Below are positions 31,710 to 43,965 of a DNA stretch of 64,000 nucleotides, in pieces. The notes below the pieces were generated by a model, which did no database searches, had not been told where the DNA came from, and worked only from the letters and a program-made list of their open reading frames with translations. Numbering within the stretch: the first letter of the stretch is position 1; each line of letters opens with the position of its first letter. The stretch comes from Leucophora obtusa (Eukaryota; Arthropoda; Insecta; Diptera; Anthomyiidae), in NCBI GenBank assembly GCA_949987735.1, contig OX465298.1, positions 119,755,685-119,819,684 of the forward strand. The letters are read 5' to 3'. A program made the translations under genes and the position numbers.

Positions 31710-32910
31710 ATGGTTTTTAATGATTTAGAACATATATTATTGGTTTCAGCTATTGTAAAATAGTAATGTATGGGGTATAATTGTCGGTAACTCATTACAT
31801 TCAGTTTAAAAGTAATTCAACGGGTAATGAGATATGAGATCTAAGTAATGCGTGTAGTAATGACCAGTCATTACCAAGGTTTTGCTGGGTTACTAAGAAA
31901 ATTCACGTTTTACGAATTCCATTCAACTGACTCGCAGACATTTTAAAGTGCTCGTTAAAAATATACATTTTGAGACAATAGATGGCCTTGGACATGAATC
32001 TTGCATGAGGTGTCGCTCCAGGTGCACGAAATGTGAAATTGGGAATGCTACCACCAAGAAAAATAAATGCAAGTTGTAATCATGCCGAATGTGGACTTTC
32101 GCTAAATATTCAAGACAAAAGTGTTTCCTTGTTTCGCGTTCCTCGACAGATATGACACTCAAAACTTTTTCATCCTGCATACAAGTGCTGTATCCCTTTG
32201 AATTTAGTGTACTCCATTCTCGTGCAAAACGTTCAAAAATCGCCACCTCTGGACCACTTGATTTTCCGAAATTGATTTCAAATACAGCTCTTAAGAGAAT
32301 TTCGGCAATATGGTGGCGACATGGTAACCACAATAAGCTGCGTTCCAGTTTGCGTTCCAATAAAGTTCCAGCACCACTATGAGAGCCAGTATTTGCAGCA
32401 GTTGTATCGAAACATATCATTTCTAATGAATTCAGCATATTCATTTTTAACAAATAGTCGTAGACTGATTGAGCGACTACAGCACCAGTTCCATCTTCAA
32501 TGATGGGGATAGCTATTAATTTTTTAACGTTCTCCGACGTAAGCACAATAACCAAGCGATCAACTTTATTTTTTCCAGCAATTGCGGGAAGTAGCTTTCC
32601 GTCCCAATGCAAAACAAATGTTTCAGGTATCTAAAAAAATCTTAAGCTCAAAGCAAAATTTATAACTTGGTCAAAATAAAAAAACTTACCTTGAAATTTT
32701 CAACAATTTCTTTGCCATGACGCCGACGACATTTTTTACGTTGTTCACGCAAACTTGTGCAATTCAGGACAAGATCCTCAATATTGTGACCCAACGCTTT
32801 GGCAGTTGCACTGATAAAGTGTATAGCTAATGGAGATGACATATTGCCAGCATCCATACAAGCCAGCATTCTGTCGTCAATAAAATTCTTTTTTCCACGC
32901 TGACATATTT

Positions 32911-33363
32911 CTCAAAGATATTTTGATCAAAAAAAATTCTTTTAATTAAAGGTGGGAAAAGTTAAAAGGAAAAATGTGTGTTGCATTTTTTAATGGCGCA
33001 CTTCTTTCTAGCTTGAAAATTGTTTGTTGCGCTGAAAATATTTTAAAGGCAAAAATGTAGTTAATTGTATTTTCTTTCCGTATAATGCAATTGCTTTAAT
33101 CAACATTTTTTTATTTAGCCAACATTTGCCTATGATCTTAAAACCGCTTTTTAGTGGGCTTTGTCATTGGAGGGTTAATTAAAATTAGTTAATTAGTAAA
33201 TCGCAAAATATATGAAATTTTTGGAAAATTTTCAAAAATTAGAAACTCTGCACTCAATATGGCACTGAAGTAACAATACATTCTTTTTGAGTATTTTGTA
33301 ATAAATTTAAATGCATTTAAGTAGATAAACATGTCTCTAAATTTAGGAAGACTAATGCATTAA
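32911..33363. other. 5' flank of the transposase remnant; no gene seen
   Basis: May contain the first exon or 5' end of the transposase element, but I cannot translate anything recognisable. Confidence 0.4.
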
Positions 33364-33935
33364 ACACATAGACGACTGCGGCTACACGACTACAAAGTCT
33401 GCTGGCTGCAATTGTAGTCGTGTAGTCAGCTACTTATTTTTTTTGAAAACGACAGCAACATAGTAAACAGCTGATCCTAAAAATTTAACGTTTTGATAAA
33501 TATTAATCTTTTTTGGTTTGTGCTTCTAAAATAATGGCTAAGGAATATCTTGTTAATTTTGTAAGATAAATTTTTTTTACAAAACATCAAAATAAAATTA
33601 TTTCCATATATAAATTAATGAAACCTTCGAACAATTCTAAAATATAAACAGCTGTTTCTTCAGTGTTCCCATAACGGTGATTTTCTAGTCAGAACTAGCG
33701 ATTTTATTTCGCCCCTAGCGGGAAAAATTGTCCTGTTTTACATATTTTGTTATAATGTCAATACTATTTTTGTTTTATAGCCAACAAAAATAGAAAATAT
33801 CCTAAGCTGACTACAGCGGTAAAAGTAGTCGAGTAGCTGTGTATCTGTGTTGGTGTCAAAATAATCGTTTTCATATAAACGTGTGTATTTTATTTTTGAC
33901 AGGCTGTAGTCGTGTAGCTGCAGTCGTCTATGTGT
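33364..33935. mobile_element. TTAA-flanked TIR element
   Basis: ACACATAGACGACTGCGGCT continues through ACACGACTACA and is inverted at the right end with one mismatch in 31. TTAA stands on both sides (33360-33363, 33936-33939). A TTAA duplication is characteristic of piggyBac (family knowledge), although these ends do not start with CCC. 572 bp, non-coding; TGTAGTCGTGTAG is also repeated just inside the left end. Confidence 0.7.
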
Positions 33936-34007
33936 TTAATGGATTAATTATGAAGTAAGAGAGAATGTATTTAGCTTTATTATTTTCCAGGGTTTAAATT
34001 AAGTTTA

Positions 34008-34482
34008 TACTGAATTTAGACTAAGCAAAAACCAGCTGGTTTTTGTACAAAACTAAATTACAAAAACCAAGTCATTTACACTGGTTATTTTTGTCACATC
34101 ACTTTTTTATTAAACATTTTTCTTTCTTTTCTTATTTTTAAATTAATGCAAAAAAATTATTAATCTATTTAAAAATTAATAATAACACACAATTTCGAAC
34201 TATAATAGAAATATTCTTAAAAAACTAAAAAATATTTTTTGACACTTGCTTTACTTCTATATTCGTTGTAACAGAGTGCATCGAAAGTTAACTATAAATG
34301 TTACTGGGTGTATCAAAAATGCACATTTCAGATATTTTTAGTTGGTTTTTGGCAAAAACCAGGTAGAATCGTTTTCAGTTTGTATGAAAATTATATGGAA
34401 AATTAAATTAATTTTGTAGTTTTCGGCTCAAAAACTAAAAATGGCCAAAAACTGCTAGTTTTTGCCCAGTCTAAATACACTA
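34008..34482. mobile_element. TTA-flanked MITE, relative of 23568-23713
   Basis: TACTGAATTTAGACTAAGCA at the left and, inverted, TAGTGTATTTAGACTGGGCA at the right, both followed by AAAAAC. TTA lies on both sides (34005-34007, 34483-34485). Same pattern as the 146-bp element at 23568: TA..T.ATTTA.ACT..GCAAAAACC. Confidence 0.65.
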
Positions 34483-35165
34483 TTACGATAAAAAATGAGA
34501 GTATTATTATCGAATTTCTTTAAACGTCGCATATGACTTTTTGCTTCTTCTTCCATAAAAAGTTAATTGTTTAAATTTTTTGCATTTAACATGACGACAT
34601 ATTCTATTCTTGTTACATTCTCAGAACAACTGAAAACACCTTCTTGATATATTTTCTGTTGCATATTCTATTATTCTATATTTTTTTATAATAAAGGGTT
34701 ATTTTGTTAAATAATGTTGTCAAGTGACAACATAAAGTTAAACAATTATTTATAGCAACGACCTCGTATATTGCCCAAGGTGAAGATGTGTAGGAAAAGC
34801 TAGTGCATGGAAAGAAAGAAAATCGACTACATGCGTATATGTAAATTATGAATAGAATTTATAAGAAAATAAATTCTTAACATTTTCCTAAAATAACCTT
34901 ATAAACAAAGTGCAAAGGAAGTGTATGTTTTTTTTTAAAGGAAAGTTTATATTATTATACCAAACAAACAATTTAATATTGAATTCAAATTGAATTTTAG
35001 TTTAGTTTAGCGGAAATGAAATGTTGCTTACAATAACACAAAACAATATAAAGGAAAACATTTGAAACCAAAAAAAAAATTAAAAAAAGAACAAAAGAAA
35101 ATATTGACATCAAGCAATCAGTTGTTCCCAGGCAGAAAACAAAATTTAAGGGAAAAGTGGGTGAA
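34483..35165. other. No gene seen
   Basis: A+T-rich; a 69-codon minus frame is low-complexity. Confidence 0.5.
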
Positions 35166-35520
35166 CCCAGCAAAAAAAAAAGATGCCGAAGCAGTAGAAA
35201 AAGCACTAGAATTAATGATCTAGACGTACTTCTTTTTTAACATAAACAGTAATGATTTTAACATTGAGTTGTCATAGGAGAGGAGTACTCCCACTTCAAC
35301 ATTTTTTCAGTAGTTTTGTAGTAGTTGAACGAGTGCAAAGGAAGCTCTTTTTCAGCAATTAAAGGTTAAAACAAATTCTTCACAAAAAAATTATATTTTA
35401 CAAAAGTTTATTTTATTGCCGCCACCGGGTATCGAACTTGTGACCTCTATTCTTTGATATGAAAGTTGACTGGCATAAAAACACCACGTTGTTACTGCGA
35501 GATATTGTTCCTTATTCGTC
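35166..35520 (-). mobile_element. Type A tRNA-bearing element, 5'-truncated copy
   Basis: CCCAGCAAAA...GATGCCGAAGCAGTAGAAAAAGCAC is the inverse of the right end of 4685-5620, and similarity continues to GAGATATTGTTCCTTATTC at about 35520. The other terminus is missing. Its tRNA-like module has lost the D arm and anticodon region. Confidence 0.7.
35416..35453 (-). pseudogene. tRNA-like 3' half, internal deletion
   Basis: Minus strand AGTTCGATACCCGGTGGCGG: the T loop TTCGATA is better preserved than in the full copy at 5334-5404. About 32 nt including the A box are missing between AAGAATAG and AGGTCACAAG. Confidence 0.6.
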
Positions 35521-36370
35521 GAAAAAGATTTATGCTGAATCTTGAAGAATAACGCATTAAAAAGAAAATGTTATTATTGTTCCCCCTACCAATACACAAA
35601 TACAATAAAAAACAAGTAAACAATTTAAAATCGGGCACTCTATGAAACCTTACAACACAATTCGATTTGGGTCAAACTTCGGGAGATAAATTTCAATTAA
35701 AGGTGCAACATATACAGCGAAATATATAAAAGTAACTGCGCATTAAAAATTGTAAAACATATTTTTCTTAAAAACATTTTCCACCTTTAATTAAAATAAT
35801 TTTTCTTAGTCAAAATATCTTTCAGAAATATGTCAGATTTTAAAATGCATTGGTCTGTCAAATTCAAGCGGTTTATCAGTTTACCACGGAGAATCAAAGA
35901 CAATTGCACAAAAAAATAATTGAAACTATTAAAAATAATCCATGGTGGACTTATGGACATACGCGTGAGTAGGCAGTATGTTTGCAGAGTTGTAAAAAGT
36001 GCAACAAGCACCTATTATAAAGAAAGCCTGGAACGAGTAAAGCAAAAGGACCAAAAAACGAAAAGCCAAAAACGTGGAGATGCTATTGAAGGCGATTCCA
36101 AATATTTCTTTCTGCAAAGTAGCACGTCGCGTGCAACGGAAACTTTTGTGTGCAGAGTTAAAGCTGATGTTGGGCTTTAAATATTTAAAGTTCAGAATGT
36201 TCCGGACAGGAATGTGAAAAAGAAGATAATAAGGTTGTTCACACGGGGTGTGCTATTTGTTGTATCGTCCTAACAAAAAACAGAGTTGTTAAAATTTAAA
36301 TTGAAAAAATAGTGCATTTGACAATAGCACTATACAAAATTTTTACGTAGGTTTCATCTATTTGTAGATA
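35521..36370. other. No recognised gene
   Basis: AACAAGTAAACAATTTAAAATCGGGCA at about 35612-35638 vaguely resembles a Helentron-like 5' end. An 86-codon plus-strand frame at 35920-36180 has no recognisable motif. Confidence 0.4.
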
Positions 36371-36975
36371 CACTCAAAAAAAAAGTCAGTAAAGTCAGGA
36401 AAAAATGTTGCTGTGTCAGCAAATTTTTAGTCAGGAGCGTGCTTGCAAAAAAGTTGGTAATTTCAGCAAAAGGTTTGCTGAAAATCAGCGAGCTGATTTT
36501 TACTGAAAAAAATAGTAATCTTCAGCAAAAGTTTTGCTAATACTTAGTCGACTGCAAATGAAAAAAGTCCTTGCTAAAATCACTAAACTTTTTGCTGAAT
36601 ATGAGTAGACTGAAAAAAACTCAAAAAACTTGTAGCGAAATTTTACTTTAGTTAATTTATTTGCTGAAAATTTAAATATAGTATATGTGTAGAGTTGTTT
36701 TTCTTTTTTTGTCATTTCCGTTTCCAGACAAGCTGCGACATCTACATATTGTCTATCTGGTTGTCGTCCACGCTATGAATGCTGTTATCAGCACAATTTT
36801 TGTAGCAAAATAAATTAGTAAAACATTAGTTCAAAATTAGTTTAGTGCGAAAAAAATATAACTAAAACTTTTGCTGAAAACGGAATTTCAGCAAAAAAAA
36901 AAAATTGCTGAAAACTAGTAAACTTGATATACAAGACGTTTTACTAATTTTTCTACTAACTTATTTTTTTGAGTG
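36371..36975. mobile_element. CACTC-ended TIR element
   Basis: CACTCAAAAAAAAAGTCAGT at the left, ACTTATTTTTTTGAGTG at the right, TA on both sides (36369-36370, 36976-36977). The interior is full of TCAGCAAAA and TTTTGCTGAAA words in both orientations. Same end type as 6752, 14680 and 17380. No coding content. Confidence 0.7.
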
Positions 36976-37818
36976 TAAAAATAATGCAAGACTTAAAGAA
37001 ATTTTATAGGTTTTCCAAAAATATACAGTTTGTATAGAACCGATCAGTACTACCTAAATTTTACTATGTAATTTGATAAAAGGTTGACATCGCTAATTTT
37101 TCGTTAAAAGCCACGCCCACTTAAAACAAGTGATAAAATGAAAAAACAAGCATTACGTTAAAATTCTGTACAATTTTCTGAACCATCTCCTTTCGTGGCG
37201 AATTAAGCCACTATTTTGATATTTAAAAATAAAAGCAACAACAATAAAATTAGAAAAAACTTGAATTGTTTTAAATTATTGGCCACCAATGTAAATGTAA
37301 TATAAAGTAAGTAAGTAATTTTAATTGTTACGTCTCCTTGTTTTTTATGTTATTCTTTCTTTTTATTTTTATTTTTGAAAAAAAATTTAAATAAAATTTT
37401 TCTTTATGAACTATAAGTGAATTTTTAAATTGTCCAGTTATTTTTTTAAAATCCACGTGAATTTTTCCCATTGTCCAGTTATTTGACTTTTGGTATCTGG
37501 CAAACCTAAGCACACCCCTTGTGAACAACCTAAATCTCTTCCCAGCAGAAATTACTGCTTGCTTGGAAGCAGTTTTGTCAGGGAAAGTTGAGCAGTGAAG
37601 CGATTGCATTATTGATGATATCATGCCTGATTTTTGTTCGAGATAGCTCGCGTGAAATCACTTGTTTCGAGATCTAAAAAGGCATGAATTCACCGCTTTT
37701 AATCAGTGCTCCTGTTTTTCTTTTAAAATGTCGATAATTCATGCCTTCTCGGAAGTGCATATTATAAAGCTTTTTAACTATTTAAAATCATGCCTTCTCA
37801 AAAGCACAATATTCCTGA
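36976..37818. other. No recognised gene
   Basis: A 98-codon minus frame (37328-37624) without motif. CATGCCTTCTCGGAAG/CATGCCTTCTCAAAAG recur at 37740 and 37790, probably 5' flank of the LINE. Confidence 0.4.
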
Positions 37819-38523
37819 ATATATACTGACTTTAGTAAGGCGTTCGATAAAGTAAACCATAATCTCTTAATAGAAAAATTATATTTAATAGGTTTTACGG
37901 AAAATAGTTTAAGCTGGATAAAAACATATTTAGTCAACAGAAATCAACGTGTAAAATCTGGAGTACCTCAAGGAAGTCATCTTGGACCGTTGCTATTTAA
38001 TTTTTTTATAAATGATCTACCGTGTGTAATCAAATTTTCTAATGTTCTTATGTATGCTGATGACGTAAAAATGTTTTTAAGTTTTCATAATTTTTGTGAT
38101 CAAATTCGCCTACAACACGATTTAAACAGTTTTTATATATGGTGTTGCACAAATTTAATGGAATTAAATTTAAAAAAATGTAAAACCATGCACTTTTCTA
38201 GAACAATTGGTGCTTTTGGCTTTTACTCTCTTGGTGGCTACCAGTTGGAGCAAGTGGATTCTATCATGGACTTAGGTGTTCTATTAGACTCTAAATTAGA
38301 TTTCGCTCAACATGCTTCAATGACAATTAACAAAGCTCGTGGAGTTCTGGCCTTTATAAAACGATGGGCAAAAGAATTCACAGACCCCATAGTTACCAAA
38401 CAGTTGTTTACATCTCTGGTGAGACCGATTTTAGAATACGGATCTGTTAATTTGGACCCATTGTCAAACATTCGCAGTGGCAGAATTGAATCAGTTCAAA
38501 AGCAATTTCTTCTGTTTTGCTGA
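37819..38523 (+). pseudogene. LINE reverse transcriptase fragment
   Basis: Continuous frame: YTDFSKAFDKVNHNLL (motif A, catalytic Asp in AFD), WIKTYLVNRNQRVK, then directly SGVPQGSHLGPLLFNFFIND (motif B), VLMYADDVKMF (motif C, YADD), LELNLKKCKTMHFSR and the thumb. The 10-15 residues normally between the motif A helix and SGVPQGS are missing in frame. It ends at TGA 38521-38523, after which the same frame continues with LINE-like residues, so that stop is probably a mutation. Jockey-type by motif spelling. Confidence 0.85.
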
Positions 38524-38775
38524 AGAAGTTCATATCCTGATTATTTTAATCTACCGTCATATACAACTATATTGTCACAAATCAAATTGCCTTGGTTGAA
38601 AAGCCTTCGTCGATCATTATAATTTAATCGATTTCTCGTTGAATGTCAATGTTATTAAACGCAATATTATTTTGTTTTTAAATTCATAAATGTTAACTTG
38701 ATTTGTAAATGTAATATTTTTTACCTCAGTCTGTAAGGATTAATCCATAGACTAAATAATTAAATAAAAAAAAAA
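37819..38775 (+). mobile_element. 5'-truncated Jockey-like LINE
   Basis: Covers the coding remnant 37819-38621 and a 3' UTR ending TAATTAAATAAAAAAAAA near 38773. The stretch after the stop still reads NLPSYTTILSQIKLPWL, the usual LINE C-terminal region. No target duplication was found. Confidence 0.75.
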
Positions 38776-40719
38776 TATTTTTCCGTGAAGATAAAATGTC
38801 TCTTTTTTTAGTGAAACCTTTTATTTTCATTAAAATAACTTTTTCCGCATTTTAAAAAATTTTGATAAAAAGAACCGCAAAAATATTTAAGCAATCAATA
38901 TGTATTGCCCATTTCATGCCTTTTTAAAAAGCGCAGCAAAAAGCGATGTAAACAATTAATCAACTTAGGCCTTTCATTAGTGCTGTTTACGAAGCTATGC
39001 ATTTTTAGAAGCGGTAAAAGTAGCAGTAAGGAAGCAGTAATCATTTTTACTGCTTCCACATTTTTGCTGAATTGTTACATTGGGCTCAATAAACTCAGAT
39101 ATTTGTATTACTGTCTTCAAAAGAGATTAATTCCATTTCTAAAACAATACAATGTATCTACATTTTTCTGGCCAGATTTACAGTAAAAGCACAAAAGAAT
39201 GGTGCAATTAAAATAATGTTATTTTTTACCAAAAGAGACCAACCCACCAAACTGCCTAGAAATGCGGACAATTGAAAGATGATGAGCCTGGTCAAAAGAG
39301 AACTAGGAAAGACCACATCAGTGCCTAAAACCATTACTAATTTTAGATACAAATGGACAGCTGGTCCCAACAAAAGTCACCGAAGATACTGTAAAATTGC
39401 TGATTGGGCGCATACTAAATAATATGAAAACATTTATCTCATGAGATTAAAATATTATGTAAAATGACATAGAATATAATTCTATGAAAAACAACTGCAA
39501 CAAGAAGTAGTTTTTCTGTTAAGTTTAACTTATTTCAATCTTTATTCAGCTTTTTAATAACGCACTCCATAATACTTATATGCACTAAACAGTGGGTCTG
39601 AGTCAAGTAATTTTGGTAATAATAAACATCATTATAGTCTGTACTACATAGTGTGGGGTATTATTCTATAAAAAAACGAATAAAACGTTAAAATTACAAT
39701 TTTTTCCATATTGGAACGGATCGGGTCTTTAGACTTTATGATGTATGTTAAGCCAGATATTCTAAGTAGTTTCCGAATTGACGATACATTGTGTAAGTAT
39801 CGGCTTGATAGTTTCCGAGATAAATTCAAATAACAATTGGGAATTTTTCTGGTTTTTCGGTTTCTTTTTAAGGCTTTTAATATTTTACACGTTAAAGATT
39901 TCGCTTTCTAGCCGGGTCAGGCGCCCAAAATTTTGTCTATTAGATTCTGAGTTTTTCTTTCGGAATTAATCGTGCAACAATTTTATGCTGAGGAATAAAA
40001 AAAAAAAACTTTCAGACTTCAAAAAGCTGTAAAAAAGCACGTGAAAGAACTCAGCTAATGTTAAAATAGAAAAAATAAAATATAAATTAAATGCAGCAAA
40101 TGCTTTTCTTAGAATAAATCATTTGTACGCTAATGTGTGGTAAATTCGTTAATTAAACTGGCTCCATCCGTTTTGCAATCTATAATTCTGCGCAAAGAGA
40201 ATACAAATAATTTCAATTTTGTAATTTTGATTAATTAAGATTGACTACTACGTTACGCCATTACTTTAACTTTACTTAATTGTATTTATATCAAATTAAT
40301 TATATTTACAAACTATTTGTTGCAGTAAGTAAATTTGTAAATGTAATTGATTCTATTGTTAATAAATTTTAATTGAAAATGAACCTATTTTTCACAATTT
40401 GTTAAATACGTTTGGGATTTTTAGCATATTTAATTCCTTTGATGAACCTACAATATAATTTATTTTTGTTTGCTTATGATGACTACAAAATTTACTAATT
40501 AATTTATCTTTTTATTTTATTTACAGGTATGTCTTAAATAGAGCATTTCTGTTTGTTAAACAATTTTCGTTGGTAAGAATTTCATTATCTTTATTTTTAA
40601 TTTTTTAAAAGATCTGGCTACAATTTTCAAAAATCATATACTTTTTTTGACCCATAGATTTGAGCGAAAGAGATTTTATTTATATTTGAAATTGCCGGAA
40701 AAAAATTTTTGCTCCATAA
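38776..40719. other. A+T-rich stretch, no gene seen
   Basis: Short frames only. GCGGTAAAAGTAGCAGTAAGGAAG at about 39011 vaguely recalls type A subterminal words. ACATAGTGTGGGGTATTA at 39647 may be a decayed Helentron-like hairpin end. Confidence 0.45.
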
Positions 40720-41751
40720 CCCAGCAAATCCTCCTATTAACAGGTAGTGGGTTTTGTAATAAGTAGGGCAACCAAAAAAGCCCTAAAAGCAATCTCCCTG
40801 ATTATGTAAGGCGTTGGCGTATTTTGTAAAAACGTCTCCATACAAATCGAATTTTTCAAAATCGAAATTAAGAAAAAGTGAAATTTTCCTGGCGAATCTA
40901 ATACAATTTTGATAAAATATCGGTCTTACTAGACTGTTAAATATTGCACAAATATTTGTTATAACGACTTTACTGTAAAAAACGCCTAAAAAAGTCTACG
41001 CCTACGCATTCCATAATCAGGGGGAAAGTTTTAAGCTCTTAAAAAAGCTCGAAAAAACAGTAAAATAAGTAGTTAAAATGAAAAATAAGTCCTTAAACTT
41101 TATTAATTCTTCATAAAAATCCTCATAAAATTTATATTTTTTATTTAATACAATGCTATATTCCTTGGAACTTCAGGAATCAGACAAAGTTTTGATGTTC
41201 ATAAATTTATTTTCATCGGGAAATATATTAATTGCAGTAAAGAATTAAATTTGCTAAAATCCCAAAACTTTAACAAATTGTGAAAAATAATCTGTTCAAG
41301 GCATGGTTCTATCCGGATTTCGTTGTTGGCTTAAGGAAATCGTCATTGTCATATTTGTTTTATTAGATTCAGGTTGGAAAAATAAAGAGTTTATTTTAAC
41401 AAAAGAGATTTTTTAATTTGAAATAAATTTTAAAAAACAAATAAAAAAATTTTTATGTGGACAAAAATGTGCTCCATTTTCGCATAGAAAAGCTAAAATA
41501 AGCTTTTTTTTTAAAGAAAATAGCAAAAATAAGCCGTATTTTTAAAATAAGCAAAAACAAGCAAAATTAGATAAAATAAGCAAAAAACGCTCCCACAAAT
41601 ATGGCTTAAAATTCTTATATTTTTAAGATCAGAACTTGTATTTAATCTAAATTGTTGTATCTTTTCAAATAAAAAACATGCTCTGGCTTCTTTTTGGTTG
41701 GCCTACTAATAATAATGAACTGGTAATATCCTATTACCAAGGTTTGATTGG
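40720..41751. mobile_element. Possible old CCCAG-type TIR element
   Basis: CCCAGCAAATCCTCCTATTA at the left; CTATTACCAAGGTTTGATTGGG at the right resembles the TTACCAAGGTTTTGCTGGG end of the element at 31185. The flanks do not match and the interior includes a copy of the dispersed repeat 41217-41346. Low confidence. Confidence 0.3.
41217..41346 (+). repeat. Dispersed repeat (copy of 10757-10888)
   Basis: Shares aattaaat.tgctaaaatccca and acaaattgtgaaaaataatctgtt with the 10.8-kb copy in the same order. Confidence 0.6.
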
Positions 41752-42439
41752 GACGCCTGATTTTTCTGTAGTCGCATTAAGGCATTTTATAGCTTCAGAC
41801 CTCAAAATTTAAGCTTATTCATTATTTGTACTTTAAGCGACGAATCGGCATACCATTAAAAGTAATGGTAATGAAAATCTATGTCCAATTTTGCAATTAA
41901 AATTAATTTCATTACAATTACTTGAATGTAATGGAAATGAAAAAATATTTATTTCATTACAGTTACGTATATGTAAAGTAATGCAAATAAGTAATGACCA
42001 TTACAAAAAAAAATAATTACTTCCAACTGTAAAATAATTATCATTGTTATGCTAAATTTCAAATATTTAGTACATTAAATAAAATCACTATTATTAAAGA
42101 ACATATTGTACACTAAATAAATATATTGAATTTATCTTTGGTATATCATTAAAAATTTCAAAGAAAGCCACAGCACCAAAGCTAAAAATCCAAACACATA
42201 CAAAGAAAATATACAAACAAACACATTCACCCCTGTTCTGAGTTCCAAAACTTTTTAATTAGAGTGGATTTGTAAAATCACGCGGAATTACAAATATCGG
42301 AAATTGGCTGTTTCGAACAAATTTTAGAATTTATTGACAAATTTTAAAATAAGTAAAATTGTACATATTAATTGTTGCAAACAAATATATATTCGTTTTA
42401 CTTTCACCAATCTTTTTCTACACAAAATAAAACGAAAAA
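41752..42439. other. No gene seen
   Basis: Around 41860-42010 TAATGAAA/TTACAATTAC words repeat, like the interiors of the CCCAG elements, but no ends are recognisable. Confidence 0.4.
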
Positions 42440-42727
42440 ACGAGTAAAAAGGTTAAAGTCGGGCATGCCGACTATACAATACCCTACACCAGTCTGGTGT
42501 ATTGTTTGGATCCGAAATTCGAATGGGTTAAAATGGGGCTTATGTCAAAATTTTCTATAATGTGAGTCAGCGCACCAAATTTCATTAAAATATCTTAATA
42601 TATTAATAAAAAAAAATTCTGAACCGATCGGTATACTATAAGGTGGGTCTACGACCAATATTTTTTGGTGTTACAAACATCAGCACAAACTTATAATACC
42701 CTGACCACATAGTGGTGTAGGGTATAA
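42440..42727 (+). mobile_element. Helentron/DINE-like repeat with the whole array deleted
   Basis: The 5' end runs normally to AAAATATCTTAATAT and then jumps to AAAAAAAATTCTGAACCGAT and the hairpin end. All array units and the microsatellite are missing, leaving both termini intact at 288 bp. Confidence 0.8.
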
Positions 42728-43502
42728 TAATTCGGATGTGGATCACAGTACAGCAAAAAAATTCGGCATGTTTCCCTTTAGAATTTTGTTATGAGGATTC
42801 GGAACTCAGAACAGCGCCGATTATGTTTATAAAACCTCATCCTTAATGATGAGAACGTTTTTCTGATTTATTTGTTTATTCAACACAATCTAATTTACTC
42901 GAAAGCAAAAGTGAAACGATACATTCACATACAAAAAGACACTTGTAGAAGTATAAATTAGTGTGGGTCGAAATCTGATAAAATGCTTGAACCAACTTAA
43001 TATAGTGAGTAAAAGTTACTTTTGGCTAATACAGGCATTTTGTTAAAAGAAATTTTAGAATCGATATGTCGTCAGATTATTATTGGTTTAACCCATATGT
43101 CAAAAATTCGTTTTCGACAAAACATTTGCATTTTTTATTTTTGTATGCTAAATTGTCAGGTAAATAAAATTCATTACATTAATTTTTACTGCAATTTTAT
43201 CTATATTTATGGTCAGCGAGTTTTTTAAATGGTATTACGAAATCGAAGCGATTTTAAGCGATTTTTTGCACAGGACAATTAATCGACTTAAAATAAATCG
43301 ATTAATCGAACAAAAAATAGTTTTAGAAAATCTATTTAAATTGGATAATATTTTGTAAACATTTTTATTTTTTATGTACCGTCAAATTCAATCCAAATCA
43401 GAGAGAAACACCCCGCAGACATTTCTTGTATGTTTTAAGGGCCAGTTTTGTAGTCACAATTAAGAACGATTTTTGTCTTAAATATTTTTTTTACATATAC
43501 CA
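42728..43502. other. No gene seen
   Basis: ATCGATTAATCGAACAAAAA near 43299 resembles the hAT-type repeat of 15219, probably a fragment. Otherwise nothing. Confidence 0.45.
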
Positions 43503-43965
43503 ACACTCAGAAGATTCCCCCTACTAATGGAATGCATTGTGTTGATTTTAGGAAAATAGGTTATGGGAAGGAGGAAAGGGGAGTAGTTCGTGAATATTTG
43601 ACTTGAAATTATTTGACTATAAATTATAAGTATCAGGAAAGACATCTGCAGGTAATCTATTCCACATACGGGCGGTTCTACTATTGAACGAATTTTCTCT
43701 GTAATGCGTTTTGCGATTAATGTGACAACTGACCACAAACAGGTGAGTTCTGCTAGACAAGAGTGTATTACAAACAAAAGCATGGGGCCCAGTGATAAGA
43801 TTACTTATCTCAGCAGAAAACTTTTCATGGTATTAACGACGAAACAGTGCCACACTCCGACGATGCTATAACGAGTCAATAGAGCTGGATACCCTACACA
43901 GTCGAAAAGCTCTAAAATATTCTTTGAAGGCTCTGCCTCCCATATATGGAGTTGTATTGCATCTT
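43503..43965 (-). pseudogene. LINE ORF2 C-terminus and 3' UTR, degenerate
   Basis: Minus strand: the frame reads ...CNTLLSSRTHLFVVSC, THYRENSFNSRTARMWNRLPADVFPDTYN, then a stop. This is clearly the same protein end as at 3-248. Upstream, MGGRAFKEYF and RRSVALFRR are readable with frameshifts and stops (HRRSVA-type LINE motif). The 3' UTR shares CCATAACCTATTTTCCTAA and TTAGTAGGGGG with the first copy. Confidence 0.8.

Larger units (their letters stand above)
31185..31889 (-). mobile_element. CCCAG-ended TIR element with two tRNA-like modules (type B relative)
   Basis: CCCAGCAAAACCTTTCATTACC-type left end and CATTACCAAGGTTTTGCTGGG-type right end, TT on both sides. It sits inside the transposase coding sequence. 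Two units in tandem, each TCTATAAATAGATGTT... followed by a tRNA-like module, are about 236 bp apart (31353 and 31589). TAATG/CATTAC words crowd both ends as in the element at 9566. 705 bp. Confidence 0.8.
30541..32910 (-). pseudogene. DDE/RNase H-like transposase gene, two exons, disrupted
   Basis: Minus strand. Exon 1 (to 32690; a possible acceptor TGTCAG lies just upstream of RGKKNFIDDRMLACMD) encodes SPLAIHFISATAKALGHNIEDLVLN. A 59-bp intron (32631-32689, GTAAG...TTTTTAG) is followed by exon 2: LHWDGKLLPAIAGKNKVDRL, CFDTTAANTGSHSGAGTLLE and WLPCRHHIAEILL, where CxxH matches the pattern in the insertion domain of hAT-like transposases. Frame changes near 32075 and 30710 break it; the C-terminus (VVNDAAERKVKLITDYN...) stays readable to TAA at 30541-30543. 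A tRNA-bearing element (31185-31889) splits the region before SLYIPYWF. The HWDGKL/CFDTT family is widespread in animals as unnamed transposase-like proteins (recalled, not searched); superfamily not assigned. Confidence 0.8.

Noticed and set aside
35920..36180. 86-codon plus-strand frame
   Set aside because: Lysine/serine-rich and overlapping two minus-strand frames; I recognise no family, so it is mentioned only in the gap note.
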